Below, one piece after another: positions 49,690-62,500 of a DNA stretch of 64,000 bases; positions within the stretch are counted from its first letter, which is position 1, and each line of letters starts with the position of its first letter. The DNA is taken from the NCBI GenBank assembly GCA_020152595.1, contig JAIGNY010001671.1, positions 908,599 through 972,598 on the forward strand, read 5' to 3'. The translations under genes were made by a program, and so were the position numbers. The notes below the pieces were generated by a model. That model was not told where the DNA came from, ran no database searches, and was given only the letters and a program-made list of their open reading frames with translations. This DNA comes from Chiridota heheva. Lineage: Eukaryota; Echinodermata; Holothuroidea; Apodida; Chiridotidae.

Positions 49690-51260
49690 AATAGATGAAA
49701 ACAGGAAGCTTAAGAGAGGGCATTGACGATTATCCAAGTTTCCAACAGTTTGTGAGGTTCTTAAACAGAGTATCTGGGGAAGCTAAAGATCCAGTTTATG
49801 GCAAAATTGCATCAAACAACAAAGATTGGGGCAATCAATCCAGAACAAAGAAGAAAGGTTCTAGCTTCATTGTTCAAGTTTCTGATGGCAACCAATTCAC
49901 AAAATCAAAACCAATAAATGGATATGAGGCTTCTAACTGGCAAAGAAAACATAAGGAGATGTAGAAATCACAGGGTGAAGGACTGATAAGCTGAAGCAGA
50001 TGAATTCTAAAAGAAGACTTGAAGTTATCAGAGAAAAGAAACTTATGTTACAACTGTCTAGACTACAGCAATAATGGCTACCAGAGGTGTAGGAGATCCA
50101 GCCAGTGTGATCAAGGTTGTAAATCTAAACACTTGAAGGTTCTTTATAAGGCACTCTTAGCAGAACAGTCTTGCTAAGAGAAGAAAAATACTACATCTGA
50201 ACCACATACAGAGGAGGCTAAGAGTTGTGTTTGTGGTCCACCAGCTGAGAAGAAGACTCGGGTGGCACGTACTTCCTATCGTTTCTGTCTATGTGAGAGG
50301 TAGAGATCAAAACGAGTTTATCTGTACCCATGCTTTACTGGACCCTTTAATAGAACCTTCTGTTCCAGAAACCTTATTGAGAAGCTGAAAATCTCTGGTC
50401 AAAAAAACAAATTGAACCTTGAGACCCTTAACAGTGGCTCTGATTTGGAAGTCATGGAGGTCCATCTGTATGTGAAAGCAGCAACAGGCCCCTAAAGGAA
50501 ACGCAAAATTTTGTCACTTCCTAGGGTGTATGCTCTGAGGAAGCTGCCGTCACTGACAAATAGCATACCAAGTCATGGAGATGTTAATGTCTGGACACAT
50601 CTGAAAGACATATCGGTTCCCCATGTGGAAGAAGATGGTGTCACAATCTTGATCGGTTCCAATGCTCTAATGCCTCTTAAGGTGCGACAAGGCCAAAAAA
50701 GAGATCCATATGCTACCAGAACCATACTAGGACGGACAATAAATAGTCCCATTGGAGGAAATACTTATGAGCCAGCAGTCAGCAATTTGATCCACGTGTG
50801 CAAGAATCTTTAAGTTAAGTCTAGAAGCTCCGCTGAAACAGTTCTGGAAACTTGATACTCGTCAAGCATTAGCTAATAGCCAAACTCAAGTCTTGTCAAT
50901 GGATGACAAGAGAGTGCTTAATGTGTGGAACAAGTCCTTAAAGGTAATAGATAAATCATTATCAGATGGACATTCCTTTCAAGGATGAAAAACCTGAGTT
51001 GCTGAACAACAGGAAGTTGGCCGAGAAGAGACTAGAAAGCCTTGGATAAATGTTGAGCAGAAATGCGGAGCTGCACAAGAAGTATACTTTGTTGAACACC
51101 TGATTCATAGAGGCTATGCTGAGAAGGTGCCACAAGAAGAAGAAGAAATCAGTCAGCCAGTATGGTACCTTCCACACAATGGAGTCATAAGTGAGGCTTA
51201 ACCAGACAAGCTCAGTTGTATTTGACTGTGCTTCTGAGTGTGGTGGTATTTCCTTGTCTT
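49690..51260 (+). pseudogene. BEL/Pao gag C-terminus, protease and start of RT, decayed
   Basis: In order: IDDYPSFQQFVRFLNRVSGE and DPVYG (gag); a cysteine-rich remnant; then LPRVYALRKLPSLTNSIPSH, VNVWTHLKDISVPHV and VTILIGSNALMPL, the BEL/Pao aspartic protease C-terminal block (L.GTD..). RT N-terminal words follow: NNRKLAEKRLESLG, RNAELHKKYT, IHRGYAEKVPQEE-like and PVWYLPHNGVISE. The last correspond to the conserved 'WYLPHHPV' start of BEL RT. Several in-frame stops. Similarity ends at about 51,260, before the RT catalytic motifs. Confidence 0.8.
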
Positions 51261-52110
51261 ACAAGTCTTAAAATGGCAGGGTTAGTGTTAGCTAACACAG
51301 CCACATATTTCGTCTTGATTCACTTTGATGTCGTTTTCATTCAGTGAAACATCCAATCCAACATAACAAAAGCTCTCAATCTGCCTTTTTTCCAACCTTG
51401 TACTTGTTGACTATTTTATTAATTACATTCTTATTGAAGGCATGTGATCCATGTGACCACAATTCTAAAACTTCTCATCACAAGGTTAAAAAAGACAATA
51501 ATAATTGACGAATCTAGAACACTGGAATAAAATATAAAAACGAATTCCAAGTTAAACTCACAAGTTATGATGTTTTAAATGATAATAATAATTACCACAA
51601 TAATAATGTTATCAATACAGGTACAACAAAATTCTTATCATCTATCTCTTTCTCTATTTAAAGGTTGCTCTGAAGCTCCTTATTGTTTCTTGGTATAACT
51701 CCTGGTTTGCGGTATTAATTAACAGATTAAGTCTCTGGATAATTCAAATTCCACTTTTTAATCATACTCAAACCCGATACATAGTATACGGCAATATGTG
51801 CCCTTCACTGGTTCCGAGCGCTAAGGCCCACTGATTGGATATAAAGAATGGCTGGCCAGCTTGAAAGTAGAAGCACAACTGAAGACAGCATGAACTTCCC
51901 GTGGTGATTTGTGTCTCCGGCCCTCTGCCAAAATGGTTGAATGGTTAACTGCTACCTATACCCTTAGCCCCAAAAGTACTTCGAGCTCTCTCCTGACACC
52001 AGTCTCCCAACACGATGGCAGTAAGAAGTCGCTTAACTGCTTACGCACCCAGACAGTGTCCAATAATAACTTATAAAACCAACTATTTTATTCACTGCCG
52101 CACACCCTAA
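51261..52110. other. Junction region between the BEL relic and the tandem array
   Basis: No coding similarity recognised. It marks where the left-hand element breaks off and the inverted array starts. Confidence 0.4.
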
Positions 52111-52939
52111 CTTGAAGAAATACAACTGTCTTTAAATACAAACAACCAGCTCTTAAAATATTCTTCCTCGAAGCGACCTCGTGGTGATTTACATGTAGTT
52201 ATAGTTGAGTTGAGTCTCCTTGGACAGGTAAATTTTATGTGGCCACTGACTAATAAAAATGATCTAACGTTAACTTCCTATAATTGGCAAAGAATTTAAA
52301 TTACAAAGGTAACACCTTTGCCTGAGATACCTCGTTATGTAATCAAATTCCGGCAGGCACGTACACGTTATTATTCTCCAGGTATTTTTAGCGCTGTCCG
52401 TTAACAAAAAGTTAAAGTACTAAGAATTTATGCAAAAAACTAAACAGGTGTAACTTTACTTAGTATTGTTAAAGAATTCCTTAAGAAAATTATTGAAAAA
52501 AGCAAACAACTAATTATCCTTAGCCATGATATACCTTGCTATTCCAATGCACAAGTTTTTTAATTCCAGAATCTACCATGACAATCTAGCAAAGAAAAAG
52601 TGATCTACATGCATCTCAAACACTACTTTCAGTTTACCGCATTTGTACTATTTGAAGAGTGCCTTGTCCAGTAGGCCTATTGTCCAGTTGTGACTGCTTG
52701 CAATCTTATTTCATGAGTTTGCTTTTACACTGAATAAGCAGTTATGAGATGCATCATCCAGTCCAAATGCTGTCTAAACTAGCTTCCATAGGACACCAAC
52801 TTCTCTCACATTGGGAGGTGGAATCAGGTACACATCTCTGTTGATCTTTTTTCCTTGCTACAGCCAATAATTGATAGAAAATGGAGATAATCGATGCGCT
52901 ATATTATGTACAAAAAAGCACTTCAAGTCACACCTCTTA

Positions 52940-53600
52940 ACAGAAGTTGGGGCCAATGGACCTGGTGACCTTAACCTGTAGTTCTAATAGGTGCTCTTGG
53001 CTTCGCAGGAGATGATAAACATAGTATCCTTACAATGTGGAGTGAGTGTAGCAAGTTTTGGTGATTAAGAAGATGCTAATGTAGAATCTGAAGTAACCAC
53101 AATATAAGCTGGTTTGATTCCATCTTTGGAAACAAGATTCCTTGTGAACTTGCATATCGATAATGATGCGATGACCACCGCAAGTTGACAGTTCGTATTG
53201 GTGTTCAGGGCCCTTAATGTTCAATTTCTGTGAAAGTTGAGGGTCTCCTAAGCATGCCTTTGACTGATCGTTAAGGACAACATATCCATATGTCCAGGTT
53301 GATGGGTCGCTTTCATGATATATTTTTACCAGTACAATCTGTGCACAGGAACTAGCTGTCGCACAGGTAAATAGCTTAGTGCATTTGATGTTAGCTTCTC
53401 ATGGCTGAGGTGTCTCTGACTGATTGATTTCTTGTCTATTTTGGTTCTTTCTTAGTTTTATTGAAAGATGCAAAGATGGGTGATACGGTCACATTTCTTA
53501 CATTTGAGACTAGTGTCGCAAGGTGATTCTTCCCACAAGCCTAACCTTTTACAAAAGTCTCAAATGTAAGAAATGTGACGGTACAAGCACCAAAATAGAC
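52940..53600 (-). pseudogene. gag zinc-knuckle/protease fragment, array unit 1, left arm
   Basis: The minus-strand translation begins FCKRLGLWEESPC and SLKCKKCDRITHL (knuckle-like Cys/His). It leads after a frame break into the aspartic-protease-like block GYVVLNDQSKACLGDPQLSQ, then IKGPEHQYELSTCGGHRI. The pattern 'Y..LDDQSN..L....LF..L.I.G....Y.LSTC.G' belongs to retropepsins of BEL-like elements in invertebrates and fish. Here the catalytic Asp pair region reads NDQS rather than DDQS. Truncated, with stops. Confidence 0.7.
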
Positions 53601-53905
53601 AAGAAGTCAGTCAGTCAGAGATAAGTCAGCCATAAGAAGCTAACATCAGATGCACAAAGCTTTTTTCACCAGTGCGACAAGCTCATTTCTGTTCAAAGAT
53701 TAAAGTGGTGAAAATATATCATAAAAGGGACCCAACAACCTGGAAATATGGATTTCTTGTCCTCAACGATCAGTCAAAGGGCATGCTTAAGAGACCCCTC
53801 AAATTTTCCAGAAATGGAACATTTATGACCCTGATCACCAATACGAACTATCAAATTTCCGTGGTCATAGCATCGTCTCCAAAGGTAGACAAGCCAACTA
53901 GGTAA
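53545..53905 (+). pseudogene. gag/protease fragment, array unit 1, right arm
   Basis: The mirror copy of the left arm on the plus strand: SLKCKKCDG, then a frame with KIYHKRDPTTWKYGFLVLND. It ends after about 80 codons, where the next unit starts. It is more diverged than the arms in units 2 and 3, with an extra frameshift (GMLKRPLKFSRNGTF). Confidence 0.65.
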
Positions 53906-54753
53906 CTTGAAGAAATACAACTGTCTTTAAATACAAAGACCAGGTCTTAAAACATTCTTCGTCATGGCGACCTCATGGAGATTTAGTTATAATTTGAGCC
54001 CCTATATGTGTCTTCTCGGACAGGTAAATTTTATGTGGCCACTGACTAATAATAATACATTAACTTCCTATAATTGGCAAAGAACTTAAATTACAAAGGT
54101 AACCTTTGCCTAAGATACCTCGTTACATAATCAAATTACGGTAGGCATGTACACGTTATTATTACTAACCAGGTGTAACGTGCTAAAACTCAGTATTGTT
54201 CAAGAATTCTTTAGGAAAATTAATGAAAAAAGCAAACTTATCCCTATCTGTGATATACCCTGCTATTCCTATGCACAAGTTTTTTAATCCCAGAATCTAC
54301 CATGACAATCCAGCAAAGAAAAAGTGATTTACGTGCATCTCAAACACTACTTCCAGTTTACTGCAGTTGTACTATTTGAAGAGTGCCTTGTCCAGTAGGC
54401 CTATTGTCCAGTTGTGACTGCTTGCAATATAATTTCATGAGTTTGCTTTTACACTGAATAAGCAGTTACGGGATGCATCATCCAGTCCAAATGCTGTCTA
54501 AACTAGCTTCCATAGGACACCAACTTCTCTCACATTGGGAGGTGGAATCAGGTACACATCTCTGTTGATCTTTTTTCTTTGCTACAGCCAATAATTGATA
54601 GAAAATGGAGATAATCGATGCGCTATATTATGTACAAAAAAGCACTTCAAGTCACACCTCTTAACAGACGTTTGGGCCAATGGACCTGGCGACCTGAACC
54701 TGTAGTTCTAATAGGTGCTGTTGGCTTCGCAAGAGAAGTTAAACATAGTATCC

Positions 54754-55330
54754 TTACAATGTGGAGTGAGTGTAGCAAGTTTTGGTGATTAAGAAGATGC
54801 TAATGCAGAATCTGAAGTATCCACGATATAAGCTGGTTTGATTCCATCTTTGGAAACAAGATTCCTTGTGAACTTGCATATCGATAATGATGCGATGACC
54901 ACCGCAAGTTGACAGTTCGTATTGGTGTTCAGGGCCCTTAATGTTCAATTTCTGTGAAAGTTGAGGGTCTCCTAAGCATGCCTTTGACTGATCGTTGAGG
55001 ACAACATATCCATATGTCCAGGTTGATGGGTCCCTTTCATGATATATTTTCATCAGTACAATCTGTGTACAGGAACTAGCTGTCGCACAGGTAAATAGCT
55101 TAGTGCATTTGATGTTAGCTTCTCATGGCTGAGGTGTCTCTGACTGATTGATTTCTTGTCTATTTTGGTTCTTTACTTAGTTTTCATTGTAAGCATGAAA
55201 GATGCATGGGTGATACCGTCACATTTCTTACATTTGAGACTTGTGTTGCAAGGTGATTCTTCCCACAAGCCTAACCTTTTACAAAAGTCTCAAATGTAAG
55301 AAATGTGACGGTACAAGCACCAAAATAGAC
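54754..55330 (-). pseudogene. gag/protease fragment, array unit 2, left arm
   Basis: The longest open copy: KIYHERDPSTWTYGYVVLND, QSKACLGDPQLSQKLNIKGP and EHQYELSTCGGHRIIIDMQV in one frame to a stop at 54,754. The knuckle CKKC is upstream near 55,240. Same BEL-like retropepsin block as unit 1. No upstream gag and no RT follow. Confidence 0.7.
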
Positions 55331-55630
55331 AAGAAGTCAATCAGTCAGAGATAACTCAGCCATAAGAAGCTAACATCAGATGCACAAAGCCTTTCACCAG
55401 TGCGACAAGCTCATTTCTGTTCAAAGATTGAACTGGTGAAAATATATCATAAAAGGGACCCAACAACCTGGACATATGGATATCTTGTCCTCAACGATCA
55501 GTCAAAGGCATGCTTAGGAGACCCTCAAATTTTCCAGAAATGGAACATTCATGGCCCTGAACACCAATACGAACTATCAAATTACCGTGGTCATAGCATC
55601 GTCTCCAAAGGTAGACGAGCCAACTAGGTA
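55270..55630 (+). pseudogene. gag/protease fragment, array unit 2, right arm
   Basis: Plus-strand copy with KIYHKRDPTTWTYGYLVLND, QSKACLGDPQIFQKWNIHGP and EHQYELSNYRGHS. It shares the 22-bp inverted stem with the left arm. It ends at the unit boundary near 55,630. Confidence 0.68.
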
Positions 55631-56523
55631 ACTTGAAGAAATACAACTGTCCTTCAAATACAAAGACCAGGTCTTAAAATATTTCTTCGTCATGGCGACC
55701 TCGTGGTGATTTAGTTATAATTTGAGCCCCTAAATGTGTCTTCTCGGACAGGTAAATTTCATGTGGCCACTGACTAATAATAATACCCTAACATTAACTT
55801 CCTATAATTGGCAAAGAATTTAAATTACAAAGGTAACACCTTTGCCTGAGATACCTGTAACATAATCAAATTACGGTAGGCATGTACACGTTATTATTAC
55901 TAACCAGGTGTAACCGTGCTAAAACTCAGTATTGTTCAAGAATTCTTTAGGAAAATTAATGAAAAAAAAGCAAACTTATCCCTATCTGTGATATACCCTG
56001 CTATTCCTATGCACAAGTTTTTAATCCCAGAATCTACCATGACAATCCAGCAAAGAAAAAGTGATTTACGTGCATCTCAAACACTACTTCCAGTTTACGC
56101 AGTTGTACTATTTGAAGAGTTCCTTGTCCAGTAGGCCTATTGTCCAGTTGTGACTGCTCGCAATATAATTTCATAAGTTTGCTTTTACACTGAATAAGCA
56201 GTTACGGGATGCATCATCCAGTCCAAATGCTGTCTAAACTAGCTTCCATAGGACACCAACTTCTCTCACTTTGGGAGGTGGAATCAGGTACACATCTCTG
56301 TTGATTTTTTTCCTTGCTACAGCCAATAATTGATAGAAAATGGAGATAATCGATGCGCTATATTATGTACAAAAACGCACTTCAAGTCACACCTCTTAAC
56401 AGACGTTTGGGCCAATGGACCTGGTGACCTGAACCTGTAGTTCTAATAGGTGCTGTTGGCTTTGCAGGAGAAGTTAAACATAGTATCCTTACAATGTGGA
56501 GTGAGTGTAGCAAGTTTTGGTGA

Positions 56524-57060
56524 TTAAGAAGATGCTAATGCAGAATCTGAAGTATCCGCGATATAAGCTGGTTTGATTCCATCTTTGGAAACAGATTCCT
56601 TGTGAACTTGCATATCGATAATGATGCGATGACCACCGCAAGTTGACAGTTCGTATTGGTGTTCAGGGCCCTTAATGTTCAATTTCTGTGAAAGTTGAGG
56701 GTCTCCTAAGCATGCCTTTGACTGATCGTTGAGGACAACATATCCATATGTCCAGGTTGATGGGTCCCTTTCATGATATATTTTCATCAGTACAATCTGT
56801 GCACAGGAACTAGCTGTCGCACAAGTAAATAGCTTAGTGCATTTGATGTTAGCTTCTCATGGCTGAGGTGTCTCTGACTGATTGATTTCTTGTCTATTTT
56901 GGTTCTTTACTTAGTTTTCATTGATGTGCATGAAAGATGCATGGGTGATACGGTCACATTTCTTACATTTGAGACTAGTGTCGCAAGGTGATTCTTCCCA
57001 CAAGCCTAACCTTTTACAAAAGTCTCAAATGTAAGAAATGTGACGGTACAAGCACCAAAA
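56524..57060 (-). pseudogene. gag/protease fragment, array unit 3, left arm
   Basis: Almost the same as the unit 2 left arm, but one base of an AAACAAG string is missing, giving HKESVSKDGIKPAYIAD in the continuing frame. The same deletion is in unit 4, so units 3 and 4 share a later common ancestor. Confidence 0.7.
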
Positions 57061-57362
57061 TAGACAAGAAGTCAATCAGTCAGAGATAACTCAGCCATAA
57101 GAAGCTAACATCAGATGCACAAAGCCTTTCACCAGTGCGACAAGCTCATTTCTGTTCAAAGATTGAACTGGTGAAAATATATCATAAAAGGGACCCAACA
57201 ACCTGGACATATGGATATCTTGTCCTCAACGATCAGTCAAAGGCATGCTTAGAGACCCTCAAATTTTCCAGAAATGGAACATTCATGGCCCTGAACACCA
57301 ATATAACTATCAAATTACCGTGGTCATAGCATCGTCTCCAAAGGTAGACAAGCCAACTAGGT
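57005..57362 (+). pseudogene. gag/protease fragment, array unit 3, right arm
   Basis: As in unit 2 but with a one-base loss near 57,250 that shifts the frame (CLETLKFSRNG). Ends at the unit boundary. Confidence 0.65.
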
Positions 57363-58259
57363 AACTTGAAGAAATACAACTGTCTTTAAATACAAAGACC
57401 AGGTCTTAAAACATTCTTCGTCATGGCGACCTCGTGGTGATTTAGTTATAATTTGAGCCCCTAAATGTGTCTTCTCGGACAGGTAAATTTTATGTGGCCA
57501 CTGACTAATAATAATACCCTAACATTAACTTCCTATAATTGGCAAAGAATTTAAATTACAAAGGTAACACCTTTGCCTGAGATACCTCGTTACATAATCA
57601 AATTACGGTAGGCATGTACACGTTATTATTACTAACCAGGTGTAACTTCGTGCTAAAACTCAGCATTGTTCAAGAATTCTTTAGGAAAATTAATGAAAAA
57701 AGCAAACTTATCCCTATCTGTGATATACCCTGCTATTCCTATGCACAAGTTTTTGAATCCCAGAATCTACCATGACAATCCAGCAAAGAAAAAGTGATTT
57801 ACGTGCATTTCAAACACTACTTTCAGTTTACTGCACTTGTACTTTTTGAAGAGTGCCTTATCCAGTAGGCCTATTGTCCAGTTGTGACTGCTTGCAATAT
57901 AATTTCATGAGTTTGCTTTTACACTGAATAAGCAGTTACGGGATGCATCATCCAGTCCAAATGCTGTCTAAACTAGCTTCAATAGGACACCAACTTCTCT
58001 CACATTGGGAGGTGGAATCAGGCACACATCTCTGTTGATCTTTTTTCCTTGCTACAGCCAATAATTGATAGAAAATGAAGTTAATCAATGCATTATATTA
58101 TGTACAAAAAAAGCACTTCAAGTCACACCTCTTAACAGACGTTTGGGCCAACGGACCTGACAACCTGAACCTGTAGTTCTAATAGGTGCTGTTGGCTTTG
58201 CAGGAGAAGTTAAACATAGTATCCTTACAATGTGGAGTGAGTGTAGCAAGTTTTGGTGA

Positions 58260-58740
58260 TTAAGAAGATGCTAATGCAGAATCTGAAGTATCCGCGATAT
58301 AAGCTGGTTTGATTCCATCTTTGGAAACAGATTCCTTGTGAACTTGCATATCGATAATGATGCGATGACCACCGCAAGTTGACAGTTGGTATTGGTGTTC
58401 AGGGCCCTTAATGTTCAATTTCTGTGAAAGTTGAGGGTCTCCTAAGCATGCCTTTGACTGATCGTTGAGGATAACATATCCATATGTCCAGGTTGATGGG
58501 TCCCTTTCATGATATATTTTCATCAGTACAATCTGTGTACAGGAACTAGCTGTCGCACAAGTAAATAGCTTAGTGCATTTGATGTTAGCTTCTCATGGCT
58601 GAGGTGTCTCTGACTGATTGATTTCTTGTCTATTTTGGTTCTTTACTGAAAGATGCATGAAAGATGCATGGGTCGGTCACATTTCTTACATTTGAGACTT
58701 GTTTGAAAGATGCAAGGTGATTCTTCCCACAAGCCTAACC
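58260..58740 (-). pseudogene. gag/protease fragment, array unit 4 (left arm only)
   Basis: Same block as unit 3. The unit is cut at 58,740, where the inverted LTR begins. The right arm and the full 22-bp stem partner are missing. So the LTR is joined directly to the gag knuckle region, with the leader and most of gag deleted. Confidence 0.7.
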
Positions 58741-58745
58741 TTTTA

Positions 58746-59213
58746 TGTGATGGATTAATCATAATTCCATTATCCGCAAGCAAGCTGTCCAAATCATATA
58801 ACAATCCAAATACAGTAACGTTAATGACATATTATAATCCACTTTCAGAACTTTGTAATCTAAATAATGTCATAACTTTGTAATCCAAATAGCCTAGCCC
58901 TAGGCCTAATGTTATAACTTTGTACGCCCAATCCAAATAATGTCCACATCTTGTAATAACTAAAATCCAATTCATACATAACAATTTGTGGCTTAAAACG
59001 TCCAAAAACACAACACGGTTGATTATTTTTCTTTCAAACGTAACTACTGATCTGTTCTCACCTACCCAATTTTCAAAAAAACATTCCCTCGTTTCCAATG
59101 CAAGATCATTGCTATGCATCCTGCTCCGACTACCATCTGCGCGTACACATACACCTAAAGTTAGCATAACGCAAATCTATTTCATATAAGAATCATACGG
59201 CAAATCCCTAACA
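58746..59213 (-). mobile_element. LTR of the BEL/Pao element (right copy, inverted, 468 bp)
   Basis: Read on the minus strand it starts TGTTAGGGATTTGCCGTATG at 59,213 and ends CCATCACA at 58,746. It matches the left LTR's first ~100 bp and last part (TAATCAACCGTGTTGTGTTT, GGATTTTAGTTATTACAAGA, GGACAGCTTGCTTGC). It lacks the 2.1-kb insertion. Its orientation is opposite to the left LTR, so the two cannot be the ends of one normal provirus. Confidence 0.78.
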
Positions 59214-59559
59214 TTAACATTGAGACGCCAGAATAAGCATAACTAAACCATTCTGCCATTCATTATCTCTAAAGCAAAAGAATACAGTATTCAGCAATAG
59301 GGACTTTTATCATTGTCTGATTAATCAAATACTGTAGGTAGGCCAGGATCTCTCATGATCATTAAGTAAGTTTAAGTTTTAGTTTCATTGCATTCAAGCA
59401 TTCAAAAGTTGTGCATTAACTATATTGAAAAGTCTGTCTGAACCTTCTGAGGGGGAGTTCTGACATTAGGGGCTAGTCTTGGTTTTGAAAAAAATATGGT
59501 TAGGTTGTGAAGAGACAGAACTTATAGTAAGCTTTATATATACTTGAGTTTTAAGGACA
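59214..59559. other. Spacer, nothing recognised
   Basis: AT-rich DNA between the inverted LTR and the gag-fragment array. Confidence 0.4.
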
Positions 59560-62500
59560 TCAGTGGGTTAATGTCAAAAGTGCAATTCTCTGTACTTTTA
59601 TCATAATTTTTATTACATCCGTATTGATTGCAAGCCAAACTATTACGTTTTCATACACATGTGAAACAATGGATCTTAAACTTAAAGAGATTTTAGAAAT
59701 AGGACCAACTTTAGGACTATCAGGGCAAGACTTCCACACTATATAGATAAGGAAAGAGATAGCAAAAGCAAAACAAAATTGATGTTGATAAAGCAGCACG
59801 TGGTGGATCTTGACCATCAATTAGAAATACAAAGGCATGATAGGGAACTTAATATTGAATTGCAACTAGAACTAGAAAATGTAAAGAAAGAAACACATAG
59901 GGCAGGTGACACTAGTATGAACCAAACACTTGATACTTTTTTAAGGAAAAGCACCCTTAAATTACCTCACTTTGAGGACAAAGAAGATTTAGATGGATAT
60001 CTAAACCATTTCCTAAACTGTAGGCGAATGTGCCCCTAAATTATCTCACTATGAAGACAAAGAAGATTTAGATGCTTATATGAACTGTTTTGAAAGATAT
60101 GTAAAGAACCAACAATGGGATGAAGATGACTGGGTGGTAAATTTAAGCACCCGCCGTTTTAGCACTTTTATTATATTCGTATTAATTGCAAATCAAACTA
60201 TTAAGTTTTCATAAACAAGTGAAACAATTTATCTTCTTGAAAATTTTAGAAATAAGACCGGCTTTAGAACTAAGCAAGATTTTAGAAATAAGACATCGGG
60301 CAGGTGACAATAGCATGAACCAAAAACTGATACTTTAAGGAAAAGGGCAAGACTAAACTATCAGGGCAAGACCTTCCACACTATATAGATAAGGAAAGAG
60401 ATAACCAAAAGCAAAAGAAAATTGATGCTGACAAAGCAGCACGTGATGATCGTGCCTGTCGATTAGAAACACGAAGGCATGATAGAGAACTTCTTGAATT
60501 GCAACCATAACTAAAAAACGCAAAGAAAGAAACACATAGGGCAGGTTAAACTAGTATGAACCAAACACTTGATACTTCTTCAAGGACAACGAAATGTACC
60601 CCTAAATTACCTCACTTTGAGGACAAAGAAGATTTAGATGGATATCTAAACCATTTCCTAAACAAGAGTTGAATGTGCCTCAAAATTATCTCACTATGAA
60701 GACAAAGAAGATTTTGATGCCTATATCAAACGTTTTAAAAGATTTGTAAACAACCAACAATGGGATGAAGATGACGGGACGGTAAATTTAAGAGCCCCTT
60801 TTTTTTTTTATCATTTGTATTATATTCGTATTAATCGCAAGCCAAGCAATTAAATTTTCATACACAAATGAGACAATGGATCTTAAACTTGAAGAAATTT
60901 TAGAAATAAGAATGGCTTGAGGACTATCAGGGCAAGACCTTCCACACTATATAGATAAGGAAAGAGATACTCAAAAGCAAAAGAAAATTGATGCTGATAA
61001 AACAGCACATGATGTTCGTGCCCATCAATTAGAAATACTAAGGCATGATAGAGAACTCATTGAATTGCAACTAGAACTAGAAAATGCAAAGAAAGAAACA
61101 CATATGGCAGGTGACAATAGTATGAACCAAAAACTTGATATTTCTTCAAGACAATGGGAATGTGCCCCAAAATTACCTCACATTGAGGATAAAAAAGATT
61201 TAGATGCTTATCTAAACTGAAAGATTTGTAAAGAACCAACAATGGAATGAAGATGACTGGATGATAAATTTGAACGCCCTCTTATTCATCATTTGTATTT
61301 TATTCATATCAAATGCAAGCCAATTAAGCTATTAAGCTTTCATACACAAGTAAAACAATGGATTTTAAAACTTGAAGAGATTTTAGAAATAGGACAAGCA
61401 ATAGGAATACCAGGGCAAAACCTTTTAAGACTATAAAAATAAGGAAAGAGATAATCAAAAGCAAAACAAAAACAATGCTGACAAAGCAGCACAATATGAT
61501 CATGCCCATCGATTAGATACATGAAGGCATGATAGGAAACTTATTGAAATGCAACTAGAACTAGAAAATGCTTTAGATGCTTATATCAACTGTTTTGAAA
61601 AATTGTAAAGAGCCAACAATGGGATGATGACTGAGTGGTAAATTTAAGCATCCGCCTTTTTAGCACTTTTATTACATTCGTATTAATTGCAAATCAAACT
61701 ATTAAGTTTTCATACACAAGTGTAACAATTGATCTTAAACTTGAAGAGATTTTAGAAATAAGACCAGCTATACGGACTATCAGACAAAGACCTTTCACAC
61801 TGTATAGATAAGAAAAGAGATAATCAAAAACAAAAACAAATTGTTGCTTACAAAGCAGCAGGTGATGATCGTGCCCATCAATTAGAAATATGAAGGCATG
61901 ATAGAGAACTTATTGATTTGTAACTAGAACTAGAAAACACGAAGAAAGAAAGACATACGGCAATTGACACTAGTAGGAACCAAACACTTGATACTTTAAA
62001 AAAAGGGCATGTGCCCCTAAATTACCTCACATTGAGGACGAAGATTTAGATGCTTATATGAGCCATTTGAAAGATACGTAAAAACCAACAATGGGATGAA
62101 GATGACTAAGGCGGTAAATTGAAGCACCCTTTTTTTATATATTATTTTTATTATATTCGTATTAATTGCAAGCAAACTATTAAGAAGTCATACACAAGTG
62201 AGACAGTGGATCTTAATCTTGAAGAAATTTTAGAAATAAGACCAGCTTTAAGACTATCAGGGCAAGACCTTCCACACTATATAGATAAGGAAAGAGATAC
62301 TCAAAAGCAAAACGAAATCGATGCTGATAAAGCAGCACGTAATAATCTTGCCCATCAATTAGAAATACCAAGGCATGATAGAGAACTCATTGAATTGCAA
62401 GTAGAACTAGAAAATGCAAAGAAAGAAACACATATGGCAGCTGAAAATAGTATGAACCAAAAACTTGATATTTCTTCAAGAAAATAGGAATGTGCCCCAA

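Larger units (their letters stand above)
52111..58740. repeat. Tandem array of ~1.73-kb units, each a head-to-head pair of gag/protease fragments
   Basis: The landmark CTTGAAGAAATACAACTGTC starts units at 52,111, 53,906, 55,632 and 57,365 (spacing 1,795, 1,726 and 1,733 bp). The fourth is incomplete. Each unit carries a minus-strand gag-knuckle/protease fragment on its left and a plus-strand copy of the same fragment on its right. They meet at a perfect 22-bp inverted repeat (CACATTTCTTACATTTGAGA and its complement) around a ~45-nt loop. The three complete units are very similar, so amplification is recent. Confidence 0.88.

Noticed and set aside
45318..59213. A single large DNA transposon with long terminal inverted repeats
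   Set aside because: The inverted repeats have TG...CA LTR ends and the left one is followed by BEL/Pao gag-protease-RT in order, so rearranged LTR elements explain it better. No target duplication was seen.
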